From: Actinomycetes bacterium
GTDB taxonomy: Bacteria > Actinomycetota > Acidimicrobiia > Acidimicrobiales > Palsa-688
Assembly (NCBI GenBank): GCA_021811865.1
Contig: JAKAQB010000082.1
Coordinates: forward strand, 1 to 13,521
Length of the DNA: 13,521 nt
Reading direction: 5' to 3'
The notes below the pieces were generated by a model. The model saw only the letters and a list, made by a program, of their open reading frames with translations, was not told the origin of the DNA and did not search any database. Shown piece by piece: positions 6,551 through 12,824 of the stretch (position 1 is the first letter of the stretch; every line of letters begins with the position of its first letter). Position numbers and translations under genes: made by a program.

Positions 6551-7347
6551 TCCCCGAGGCCGTCGATCGTGGTCACGAGGACCTCGTCGTCCCGGAGGTA
6601 GCGCGGCGGGGTGCGACCGTGGCCGACCCCCGCCGGCGTGCCGGTGGCGATGACGTCACCGGGCCGGAGGGTCACGAACTCCGAGATGTAGGCGACGAGC
6701 TCCACCGGTCCGAACAGCAGCTGGCCCGTGTCGTCGGACTGCATCACCTCGCCCCCGATGGCACAAGAGATGGCCAGGCCGGCCTCGGCGTCGACCTCGT
6801 CGGGTGTCACGAGGGCCGGCCCGAGCGGGGTGGTGTCCTCGAAGGACTTGCCCTGCAGCCATTGGAGCGTCCGGGACTGCCAGTCCCGGGCGGTCACGTC
6901 GTTGAGGATGGTGTAGCCGGCGATCGCCGCCCGGGCGGCACGTTGGTCGGCGTGGCGGGCGCTGGCGCCGATCACGACGGCAAGCTCGGCTTCGAAGTCC
7001 ATGGCCTCCGAGCCACCGGCCAGCACGATGTCGTCGTTGGCCCCGATGAGCGCCGGGGGGTACTTGGCGAACAGGGTTGGGTACGCCGGCAGCTCGTGGC
7101 CCATCTCCTCGATGTGGTTGCGGTAGTTGAGCCCGACACAGACGATCTTCTCCGGGCGGGGCACGACCGGGGCGAAGTCGAGGTCGGTGGCCGGGAAGCG
7201 CTCGCCGGCCGCCGACGCCGCCCGCTCCCTCCAGTCGGGGTCGGCCAGCAGCGCCCCGACGTCGCTGGCTCCGAGGTGGATGGCGCCGGTCGGCTCGAGG
7301 CGGACGGCGGCGGTTCCGGACGGTACGCGGACGGTGGCAAGCCTCAC
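6517..7347 (-). CDS. Fumarylacetoacetate hydrolase (FAH)-family protein
   Basis: A 276-residue FAH-superfamily enzyme; members cleave, hydrate or decarboxylate 2-oxo acids with a Mg2+ ion (acylpyruvate hydrolase, 2-oxopent-4-enoate hydratase, oxaloacetate decarboxylase). Diagnostic motifs: IVCVGLNYRNHIEEMG, DFEAELAVVIG with metal ligands Glu119 and Glu121, ILNDVTARDWQ with Asp150, GKSFEDTTPLGPALV, and IATGTPAGVGHGR. The length fits FAHD1-like single-domain proteins with a short N-terminal cap. The GTG start at 7345-7347 has no Shine-Dalgarno but a TAGCCT box 8 bases upstream. It is the first gene of the three-gene operon with the UPF0104 protein and the ThDP enzyme, suggesting 2-oxo-acid metabolism. 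The exact reaction cannot be read from sequence. Confidence 0.9.
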   Translation of the reverse strand: MRLATVRVPSGTAAVRLEPTGAIHLGASDVGALLADPDWRERAASAAGERFPATDLDFAPVVPRPEKIVCVGLNYRNHIEEMGHELPAYPTLFAKYPPALIGANDDIVLAGGSEAMDFEAELAVVIGASARHADQRAARAAIAGYTILNDVTARDWQSRTLQWLQGKSFEDTTPLGPALVTPDEVDAEAGLAISCAIGGEVMQSDDTGQLLFGPVELVAYISEFVTLRPGDVIATGTPAGVGHGRTPPRYLRDDEVLVTTIDGLGECRNRCRQERR

Positions 7348-7355
7348 GTCCGGCC

Positions 7356-7361
7356 AGGCTA
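7356..7361 (-). promoter_or_regulatory. Candidate -10 box (TAGCCT) for the FAH operon
   Basis: TAGCCT on the minus strand stands 8 bases before the FAH GTG, so transcription would begin at or next to the start codon. It fits TANNNT and no ribosome-binding site competes with it. No -35 is evident. The rest of the 7348-7480 gap shows no clear operator. Confidence 0.5.
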
Positions 7362-7468
7362 CGAGGCGGCCGGCCCGCAGCCGCGCCTGTCGAGCCGCCG
7401 GGAGGGGGCGAGCGGGGAGATCGGCGTCTTTCGGCGTGTCCGCAGCCGCCCCGACCGGCGCCAGCGCC

Positions 7469-7474
7469 TACCCT
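7469..7474 (+). promoter_or_regulatory. Candidate -10 box (TACCCT) for frhB, leaderless
   Basis: TACCCT is followed by exactly 6 bases and then the ATG at 7481, the arrangement expected for a leaderless actinobacterial mRNA. There is no Shine-Dalgarno before this ATG. The promoter diverges from the FAH promoter, with about 107 bases between the two boxes. Confidence 0.5.
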
Positions 7475-7480
7475 CCTGCC

Positions 7481-8659
7481 ATGACGACAACCCCCCCGGA
7501 GGCGACCGGTCGCCCGGCACGTGAGCGCTGGCGGGCGCAGTGGACCGAGCTGTTCGCCGAGGTGGTCACCACCGGGCTGTGCACCGGTTGCGCCGGCTGC
7601 GTCGTCGCCTGCCCCCACGACGTCCTCGGCTACGACACCTCCGGCGGCGTGTACCGGCCCTACCACCTCGAACCCGAGGGCGGCCCGGGCGGCTGCGTCC
7701 ACGGCGAGCGGGGCTGCACGAGCTGCACCCGGGCGTGCCCTCGCTTCCGGGATTGGGAGACCGAGACCGACGCCTCCCTCCACGGCCGGGAGCGGCTACC
7801 CGACGAGCAGGCGGGCATCAGCAAGGACATCTTCCTGGCGAGAGCCACCGACCCCGAGCTGCACGCCCGCGGCCAAGACGGCGGCCTCGTGTCGGCCATC
7901 CTCGCCTGGTGCCTCGATCACGGCCGCATCGACGCCGCCCTCGTCTCCTACCTGGAGGGCGACGGCAGCACCTGGCGGGCGGTGCCCGGGGTGGCACGCA
8001 CCCGCGCCGATGTCCTCGCCTCCGCCGGCTCCCGCTACACCTACTCGGCCAACACGCTCGCCTACGCCGAGGCGGTCGGCGGCGGGGCCGAACGCCTCGC
8101 CCTGGTCGCCATGAGCTGCCAGGCGTCCGTGCCTGCGCTCATGCGGGCCCGGAAGGCAGGCAAGCCGGCCCGGCGGCTCGCGCTGTCGATCGGGCTGCTG
8201 TGCTCCAAGACCTTCGACGACTCCATCTTCCCGGAGCTGTTCGAGGCCCGCTACGGCCTGGCCCGCCAGGACATGGTCAAGATGAACATCAAGGGCGTGT
8301 TCCAGATATGGATGCGCGACGGCTCGTACCACGAGGTCCCGCTCCAGGAGTGCCACGCCTGGACCCGGGAGGGGTGCAAGGCGTGCCCGGACTTCGCCGC
8401 CGAGCACGCCGACATCTCGACCGGCGGGATCGGGGCGTTCAATGACTGGACTCTGACCATCGTGCGCACCGACGCCGGCCGGGAGCTCGTCGACGCCATG
8501 CTCGCCGACGGGGCGATCGAGACCCGCCCGGGCGACGACGACCCCGGTGCCATCGCCCTGCTGCGCAAGCTGTCCACGGTCTCGCGCCGGCGCTGGCCCG
8601 AGCAGGCCGTCGCCGCCCCGCGCCTCGGTGTCCCGCCCCGCAAGGTGGCCGGCGGGTAG
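7481..8659 (+). CDS. Coenzyme F420 hydrogenase/dehydrogenase beta-subunit (FrhB) family protein
   Basis: A 392-residue soluble iron-sulfur flavoprotein of the FrhB/FdhB family, which passes electrons between Fe-S clusters, flavin and (in known members) coenzyme F420. The N-terminus has a ferredoxin-like site CTGCAGCVVACP (Cys34, 37, 40, 44) and a second Cys group (72, 79, 82, 86) ending CTSCTRACPR. The C-terminal FrhB core follows, with GLLCSKTF and CKACPDFAAEHADISTG. The length suits stand-alone actinobacterial members. No hydrogenase or formate dehydrogenase catalytic subunit is near, so its partner is unknown. The ATG follows a likely leaderless promoter; the open frame extends upstream of it but without plausible protein. 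bS22 follows after 47 bases. Confidence 0.88.
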   Translation: MTTTPPEATGRPARERWRAQWTELFAEVVTTGLCTGCAGCVVACPHDVLGYDTSGGVYRPYHLEPEGGPGGCVHGERGCTSCTRACPRFRDWETETDASLHGRERLPDEQAGISKDIFLARATDPELHARGQDGGLVSAILAWCLDHGRIDAALVSYLEGDGSTWRAVPGVARTRADVLASAGSRYTYSANTLAYAEAVGGGAERLALVAMSCQASVPALMRARKAGKPARRLALSIGLLCSKTFDDSIFPELFEARYGLARQDMVKMNIKGVFQIWMRDGSYHEVPLQECHAWTREGCKACPDFAAEHADISTGGIGAFNDWTLTIVRTDAGRELVDAMLADGAIETRPGDDDPGAIALLRKLSTVSRRRWPEQAVAAPRLGVPPRKVAGG

Positions 8660-8689
8660 CGGCGGTTCGCACGTAGGGCGGCCACCCGC

Positions 8690-8695
8690 TAGGTT
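8690..8695 (+). promoter_or_regulatory. Candidate -10 box (TAGGTT) for the bS22 gene
   Basis: TAGGTT lies 11 bases before the ATG at 8707, with a weak TTCGCA -35-like hexamer at 8666-8671 (18-base spacing). The leader would be only about 4-5 bases. It would let the ribosomal gene be transcribed independently of frhB. Confidence 0.5.
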
Positions 8696-8706
8696 GGCCC
8701 GCCGGC

Positions 8707-8805
8707 ATGGGATCGTTGATCAAGAAGCGCCGCAAGCGCATGCGCAAGAAGAAGCACAAGAAGATGCTGAAGGCGACGCGCTGGCAGCGCCGGGCAGGCC
8801 GCTGA
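8707..8805 (+). CDS. Small ribosomal protein bS22 (AURKAIP1/COX24 domain), 32 residues
   Basis: The frame encodes MGSLIKKRRKRMRKKKHKK followed by MLKATRWQRRAGR, then TGA. The sequence is extremely basic. It closely matches the bS22 micro-protein seen in mycobacterial 30S subunits (family AURKAIP1/COX24; MGSxIKKRRKRM and KKKH are hallmark residues). In the ribosome it binds rRNA near the decoding region of the small subunit. It is easily missed in annotation because of its size. It has its own -10-like box and ends 23 bases before the convergent ispE stop. Recognition rests on recalled family sequence, but the match is strong over the whole length. Confidence 0.92.
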   Translation: MGSLIKKRRKRMRKKKHKKMLKATRWQRRAGR

Positions 8806-8813
8806 CCGAGCTG

Positions 8814-8838
8814 GCCGGCGCGCCTGGCCTACGCCGGC
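8814..8838. terminator. Weak hairpin between bS22 and ispE (possible bidirectional terminator)
   Basis: GCCGGCG (8814-8820) and CGCCGGC (8832-8838) can pair around an 11-base loop between two convergent genes, with the right arm inside the end of ispE. There is no T-run on either side, so it is not a classical intrinsic terminator. In DNA this GC-rich it may be chance. Confidence 0.25.
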
Positions 8839-9626
8839 GTGGCGTCCCACCCCTCGCCCAGCGCCGCCGGCGCATCGTCGATCGGGACGGGCGGCGGCGG
8901 GCCGGCCACCCGTACCACGACGAGCCCGGGTGCGGGGTGGGCGCCGGCCACGAACCACGTCGAGCCGCTTCCCGCCAGGGCGGCCCGGCACCCCGTCAGG
9001 TCCTCGAGCCGGTGGCGCCAGCGGGACAGGCGCGGCTCGACGGTGAGGGCGGCCTGCTCCAGGTCGTTGCCGCCGGCGCCCTCCGGGCCACCGAGAGCGT
9101 CCCATGCCCGGTAGACGTCAGCGGTGGAAACGCCGAACGGCGGTGTGAGAAGGGTGAGCTCCGCCCCTCCCACGCCGGCGAGCGGTAGCGGCTCGACCAC
9201 CTCACCGATCCCCCGGACTCGCGCCCGGCCCCCGACCAGGCAGAAGGGGACGTCGCCCCCGAGCCGGGCGGCGAGCTCGAGGTCGTCGCAGCCGGCCCAG
9301 CGCAAGACGGCGGCGGCGTCGGCCGAACCGCCGCCCAACCCCGCCCCGACGGGGATGCGCTTGTCGACGCGGACGGCTGCTGTCCGGCCCAGCGCCAGCA
9401 GGGCCCGGCGGACGAGGTTGGTGTCGTCGGCCGGCACCGCCCCGCCGGTCGCCCCGACTACCTCCAGCCCGTCCCCGGGCCGGATCGCCAACGTGTCGGC
9501 CAGGTCGACGGTCACCATCTCGGCGTCGAGCAGGTGGTAGCCGTCAGGTCGCACGCCCGTCACCCGCAGCGACAGCGTCAGCTTGGCCGGCGCGGCGACC
9601 CGCACCGCGGCAGGAGGAACGCTCAT
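8829..9626 (-). CDS. ispE: 4-diphosphocytidyl-2-C-methyl-D-erythritol kinase
   Basis: IspE phosphorylates CDP-methylerythritol in the MEP pathway to isoprenoids. The 265-residue GHMP kinase shows PAKLTLSLRV with the catalytic Lys15, RPDGYHLLDAEM, the ATP-binding glycine loop PVGAGLGGGSADAA, catalytic Asp in LGGDVPFCL, and the C-terminal GSGSTWF loop. It is a little shorter than the 283 residues of E. coli IspE but looks complete. I chose the ATG at 9624-9626: it overlaps the rsmA stop as ATGA and begins directly at the conserved region. The frame is open further up to an ATG at 9749, but that part is the Ala/Thr/Pro reading of the rsmA tail repeat. No Shine-Dalgarno is present, so coupling to rsmA is likely. 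Confidence 0.95.
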   Translation of the reverse strand: MSVPPAAVRVAAPAKLTLSLRVTGVRPDGYHLLDAEMVTVDLADTLAIRPGDGLEVVGATGGAVPADDTNLVRRALLALGRTAAVRVDKRIPVGAGLGGGSADAAAVLRWAGCDDLELAARLGGDVPFCLVGGRARVRGIGEVVEPLPLAGVGGAELTLLTPPFGVSTADVYRAWDALGGPEGAGGNDLEQAALTVEPRLSRWRHRLEDLTGCRAALAGSGSTWFVAGAHPAPGLVVVRVAGPPPPVPIDDAPAALGEGWDATPA

Positions 9627-10537
9627 CGGGGCTGGGGCCGGGGCTGCGGTTGCGGCTGCGGTTGCGGCTGGGGCTGCGGTTGCGGCTGGGGCTGCGGTTG
9701 CGGCTGGGGCTGCGGTTGCGGCTGCGCCGCCGCGGCCAGGCGTCCCCATGCGGTCACGTCGAGCTGTTGGGCACGGGCCTCGGGCGCCACGCCGGCCGCC
9801 GGGAACGCCTCGGCCGGCACCAGTCCGGCGAGGGAGCGGCGCAACATCTTGCGGCGTTGCGCGAACCCGGCGCGCACCAGGGTGAAGAGCCGCTCGGGCA
9901 GCACGGCGGCAGGGTCGACCGCCGGCTCGGGCCGCCGCTCGATGACCACGAGCACTGACTCGACGTTGGGGCGTGGAACGAACACCGTCGCCGGCACCCT
10001 GCCGGCGACGACGGCGCTGGCCCAGTAGGCGACCTTCACGCTGACCGCGCCGTAGCCGTCGTCGCCGGGCCCGGCCGCCAGGCGCTCCCCCACCTCCCGC
10101 TGGACCATGACCACCATCCGGGTGATCACTGGGACCCCGTCGAGCAGGTCGGCGACGAGGGGGGTGGCGATGTTGTAGGGCAGGTTGGCGACGAGCGTCC
10201 AGGGTGGCGGGCCGAGCAGGCCGGCCCAGTCCAGGCGCATGGCGTCGCCCTCGACGACCCGCACCCCCGCCGGCTCGACGACACCCCGCAGGACCGCCAG
10301 CAGCGCCCGGTCAACCTCCACGGCGGTCACCTGAGCGCCTGTCTCGGCGAGGGCCAGCGTGAGGGAACCGAGGCCGGCGCCGACCTCCACCACCCGGTCG
10401 CCGGCGCCGACACGGGCGAGGTGGGCGATGCGGCGGACGGTGTTGGGGTCGGCGACGAAGTTCTGGCCGAGCGCCCGGCTCGGCCTGGCGCCGGCGGCGG
10501 CGAGCAGCGCCGTCACCTGGGCGCGGCTGTGGGTCAC
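9623..10537 (-). CDS. rsmA: 16S rRNA dimethyladenosine transferase RsmA (KsgA) with (QP)n tail
   Basis: RsmA dimethylates two adjacent adenines in helix 45 of 16S rRNA during 30S assembly, using SAM. The 304-residue protein shows ALGQNFVADPNTVRRI, SAM motif I VVEVGAGLGSLTLALAE, VEVDRALL, VEGDAMRLDW and the catalytic NLPYNIATPL, then VFVPRPNVESVLV and FAQRRKMLRRSL. After the family domain ends at about residue 270 (LDVTAWGRLAAAA) a tail of roughly 33 residues follows, almost only Gln-Pro, which is not a usual part of RsmA. The GTG at 10535-10537 overlaps the tatD stop as GTGA; the longer open frame to 11935 is a shadow. The 3' end overlaps ispE by 4 bases. Confidence 0.95.
   Translation of the reverse strand: MTHSRAQVTALLAAAGARPSRALGQNFVADPNTVRRIAHLARVGAGDRVVEVGAGLGSLTLALAETGAQVTAVEVDRALLAVLRGVVEPAGVRVVEGDAMRLDWAGLLGPPPWTLVANLPYNIATPLVADLLDGVPVITRMVVMVQREVGERLAAGPGDDGYGAVSVKVAYWASAVVAGRVPATVFVPRPNVESVLVVIERRPEPAVDPAAVLPERLFTLVRAGFAQRRKMLRRSLAGLVPAEAFPAAGVAPEARAQQLDVTAWGRLAAAAQPQPQPQPQPQPQPQPQPQPQPQPQPQPRPQPR
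9629..9724. repeat. Hexanucleotide-based tandem repeat coding the RsmA (Gln-Pro)n tail
   Basis: The stretch consists of 6-base units (CGGTTG, CGGCTG, GGGCTG on the plus strand). From 9641 it forms an 18-base unit present four times, with one partial 12-base unit between the first and second copy. On the minus strand it encodes 16 dipeptides, 15 Gln-Pro and one Arg-Pro, at the RsmA C-terminus. Unit lengths are multiples of 3, so slippage changes the tail length without breaking the frame. It ends 3 bases before the ispE start codon. Confidence 0.95.
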
Positions 10538-11286
10538 GCCGGCAGGCCGAAGGCCGCAGCCGCAGCCGCCCAGGTCGCGTCCTCGACGGCCGTGGCCGGC
10601 TCGCCCCGCGCCTCGGCGAGGCAGGCGCCGACGATGGGCACCAAGGACGGCCGGTTGGGCTTGCCCCGGTGCGGCACGGGGGCGAGGTAGGGGGAGTCGG
10701 TCTCGACGAGCAGGCGGTGGGCCGGGCAGAGGCGGGCGGCGTCGCGGATGTCCTCGGCGGTGGGGAACGTCACGATGCCGCTGAACGACAGCCAGGCACC
10801 CAGGTCCAGGGCGCGGCGGGCCTCGGCGGGGCCGCCGGTGAAGCAGTGGAACACGGTCCGCTCCGGCACCCCCTCCCCGGCGAGGATGGCGAAGGTGTCG
10901 TCCCACGCCTCCCGGGTGTGGATGACGAGGGCGAGGCCGAGCCGGTGCGCCAGGCCGACCTGGAGGGCGAAGGCGTCCCGCTGCTGCGCCCTGGGCGAGT
11001 GGTCGTAGTGGTAGTCGAGGCCGCACTCCCCGATCGCCACGACCCGGGGGGGCAGCGGGTCGAGCAATCCCTCGATGGTCGCGACCCCCTCGACGGCGTC
11101 GTGGGGGTGGAGCCCCACGGTGGCCCAGACCTCCCGGCGGCGGCCGGCGACATCGATGGCAGCCGCCGACTGGCGGGCGTCGGTACCGACGCTGACCAGC
11201 CGCCCGACGCCGGCGGCCACGGCCTCGTCCACGGCGGACTCGTCGACGCCCTCGAAGGGGACGTGGCAGTGGCTGTCGGTCCACAC
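10534..11286 (-). CDS. tatD: TatD-family metal-dependent hydrolase/DNase
   Basis: A 250-residue TIM-barrel metallohydrolase of the TatD family, members of which have 3'-5' exonuclease or DNase activity. Metal-site motifs: DSHCHV at the N-terminus, IGECGLDYHYDH, VIHTREAWDD, VFHCFTGG, and LLVETDSPYLAP with the final Asp. The length is normal. I chose the GTG at 11284-11286 because it directly precedes WTDSHCH and has GGAG 6 bases upstream. It starts 17 bases after metG and overlaps rsmA by 4 bases. The metG-tatD-rsmA-ispE order is typical of actinobacteria, although mycobacteria carry rpfB between tatD and ksgA; it is absent here. Confidence 0.93.
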   Translation of the reverse strand: MWTDSHCHVPFEGVDESAVDEAVAAGVGRLVSVGTDARQSAAAIDVAGRRREVWATVGLHPHDAVEGVATIEGLLDPLPPRVVAIGECGLDYHYDHSPRAQQRDAFALQVGLAHRLGLALVIHTREAWDDTFAILAGEGVPERTVFHCFTGGPAEARRALDLGAWLSFSGIVTFPTAEDIRDAARLCPAHRLLVETDSPYLAPVPHRGKPNRPSLVPIVGACLAEARGEPATAVEDATWAAAAAAFGLPA

Positions 11287-11297
11287 GGCACGCTCCG

Positions 11298-11320
11298 CCC
11301 GCGTCAGTCGCTGACGCGGG
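11298..11320. promoter_or_regulatory. Perfect 10-bp inverted repeat over the metG stop, next to the tatD ribosome-binding site
   Basis: CCCGCGTCAG and CTGACGCGGG flank a 3-base loop (11308-11310), an uninterrupted 10-bp stem. The metG stop (11304-11306) lies inside it. In the minus-strand transcript the hairpin ends one base before the GGAG of tatD. No T-run follows. It could end transcription partially, stabilise the metG 3' end or modulate tatD translation; the function is inferred. Confidence 0.6.
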
Positions 11321-12812
11321 GGAACAGCGGCGAGCCGGTCGCCACGGGCAGCCCACCGGGGTACCCGCCCCACGAAGCGGCACCGGGGAGGCGCTGGTCG
11401 GTCGGGCTGCCGCTGAGGCCGATCCGGCGCCAGATCTCGGCGGCGGCGCTGGGCACGGCCGGGCTGGCGAGCACGGCGAGGACGCGGAGGGACTCGAGCG
11501 CGTCGCCGAGGGCGGCGTCGACGGCCGGACCGGGCTCGGCCTTCCACGGCGCGGCAGCCTCCAGGGCGGCGTTGGTCTCGCGGACGATCCGCCATGTTGC
11601 GTCAAGGGCCTCGCTCGGAGCGACCCGCTGCCAGGCGTCGGCGGCGGCGGCGTACGCCTCCCCCACCACCCCGGCCAGCGCGCTGGCCGGGTCCGGTGCC
11701 GGCCCCACCCCGGCGCACTTGCGGCCGACGACGGTCGCAACCCGCGACAGCAGGTTGCCGAGATTGTTGGCCAGGTCGGCGTTGTAGCGGGAGACCATGC
11801 CCTCGTAGGAGAAGTCACCGTCCGGGCCGAACGGCTGGTCCCGCAGCAGGTGGTAGCGGAAGCCGTCGACGCCGAACACGGGAAGCAGGGCAGCGGGCGC
11901 GATCTGGTTGAGGGCCGTCTTGGACATCTTCTCACCGCCGACCAGCAGGTAGCCGTGCACGGCGACCTGGCGGGGTGGCTCGATGCCGGCGGCCATGCAC
12001 AACGCCGGCCAGTACACGCAGTGGAAGCGCAGGATGTCCTTGCCGATCACGTGGTGCACTGCCGGCCACCAGGTGGCGAAGCGCTCCTGGTCGACGCCGT
12101 AGCCGGCGGCGGTGGCGTAGTTGATCAAGGCGTCGTACCAGACGTAGAAGACGTGGCGGGTGTCCCACGGCACGGGCACACCCCAGCTGATCGACGTGCG
12201 GGAGATGGACACGTCCCGCAGGCCGCCCTTCACGAGCCCGACCGCCTCGTTGCGCCTCGCTTCGGGGATGACCGCCCGGGGGTTGGCGTCGAACCACTCG
12301 AGGAGACGGTCAGCGAAGGCGGAGAGCCGGAAGAAGTAGTTGTCCTCGGTGAGGGTCTCGACGGGTCGCTGGTGGACGGGGCAGAGACCGCCGGCCAGCA
12401 GGTCGGCCTCGGTGTAGTAGGCCTCGCAGGCGACGCAGTACAGGCCCTCGTAGGTCCCGAGCTCGATCCATCCGTTGTCATAGGCGGCCTGCATCAGGGC
12501 CTGCACGGATCGGTGGTGGCGCGCCTCGGTGGTGCGGATGAAGTCGTCGTTGGAGATGTCGAGGCTCGCCCAGGCCTCGGCGAACCGCCGGCTGTAGCGG
12601 TCGGCCTGCTCCTGCGGTGTCAGCCCGTTGGCCTCGGCGGCGCGCTGCATCTTGAGCCCGTGCTCGTCCGTGCCGGTGAGGAAGAAGACGTCCTCGCCGA
12701 GCAGGCGGTGCCAGCGGGCCATGGCGTCGGCGATCACGGTGGTGTACGCCGTCCCGATGTGGGGGGCGTCGTTGACGTAGTAGATCGGGGTCGTGACGTA
12801 GTACCGGGCCAC
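11304..12812 (-). CDS. metG: Methionyl-tRNA synthetase
   Basis: MetRS charges tRNA-Met and initiator tRNA. The 502-residue class I synthetase has the HIGH-region motif as PHIGTAY (His18), FLTGTDEHG, a zinc knuckle with ligands Cys126, Cys129, Cys144 and His147 in the connective peptide, the anticodon-proximal WYDALINY segment, and GGEKMSKTAL (KMSK at 295-298). The C-terminal dimerisation domain of E. coli MetG is absent, as in many shorter bacterial forms. The GTG at 12810-12812 starts MARYYVTTPIYY and has no Shine-Dalgarno. A -10-like TAACCT lies exactly 6 bases before it, so a leaderless mRNA is likely even though rsmI ends only 9 bases upstream. Confidence 0.97.
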   Translation of the reverse strand: MARYYVTTPIYYVNDAPHIGTAYTTVIADAMARWHRLLGEDVFFLTGTDEHGLKMQRAAEANGLTPQEQADRYSRRFAEAWASLDISNDDFIRTTEARHHRSVQALMQAAYDNGWIELGTYEGLYCVACEAYYTEADLLAGGLCPVHQRPVETLTEDNYFFRLSAFADRLLEWFDANPRAVIPEARRNEAVGLVKGGLRDVSISRTSISWGVPVPWDTRHVFYVWYDALINYATAAGYGVDQERFATWWPAVHHVIGKDILRFHCVYWPALCMAAGIEPPRQVAVHGYLLVGGEKMSKTALNQIAPAALLPVFGVDGFRYHLLRDQPFGPDGDFSYEGMVSRYNADLANNLGNLLSRVATVVGRKCAGVGPAPDPASALAGVVGEAYAAAADAWQRVAPSEALDATWRIVRETNAALEAAAPWKAEPGPAVDAALGDALESLRVLAVLASPAVPSAAAEIWRRIGLSGSPTDQRLPGAASWGGYPGGLPVATGSPLFPRVSD

Positions 12813-12818
12813 CGTCGG

Positions 12819-12824
12819 AGGTTA
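12819..12824 (-). promoter_or_regulatory. Candidate -10 box (TAACCT) for metG, containing the rsmI stop
   Basis: TAACCT on the minus strand is followed by 6 bases and the metG GTG, the spacing of leaderless actinobacterial promoters. Its first three bases are the TAA stop of rsmI (12822-12824). No clear -35 is seen upstream within rsmI. Confidence 0.5.

Noticed and set aside
6871..6889. 9-bp palindrome with one central base in the FAH gene
   Set aside because: It falls in the codons of the conserved ARDWQSR segment and has no intergenic position or partner site, so chance is the simplest reading.
9627..9749. Upstream ATG giving IspE an Ala/Thr/Pro-rich N-terminal extension
   Set aside because: The extension is the alternative reading of the rsmA repeat. 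The ATG at 9626 has the ATGA overlap with rsmA and directly precedes the conserved IspE start.
10538..11935. RsmA frame running far upstream into metG
   Set aside because: It crosses tatD and metG with no family similarity. The GTG at 10537 begins immediately before the conserved RsmA N-terminus.
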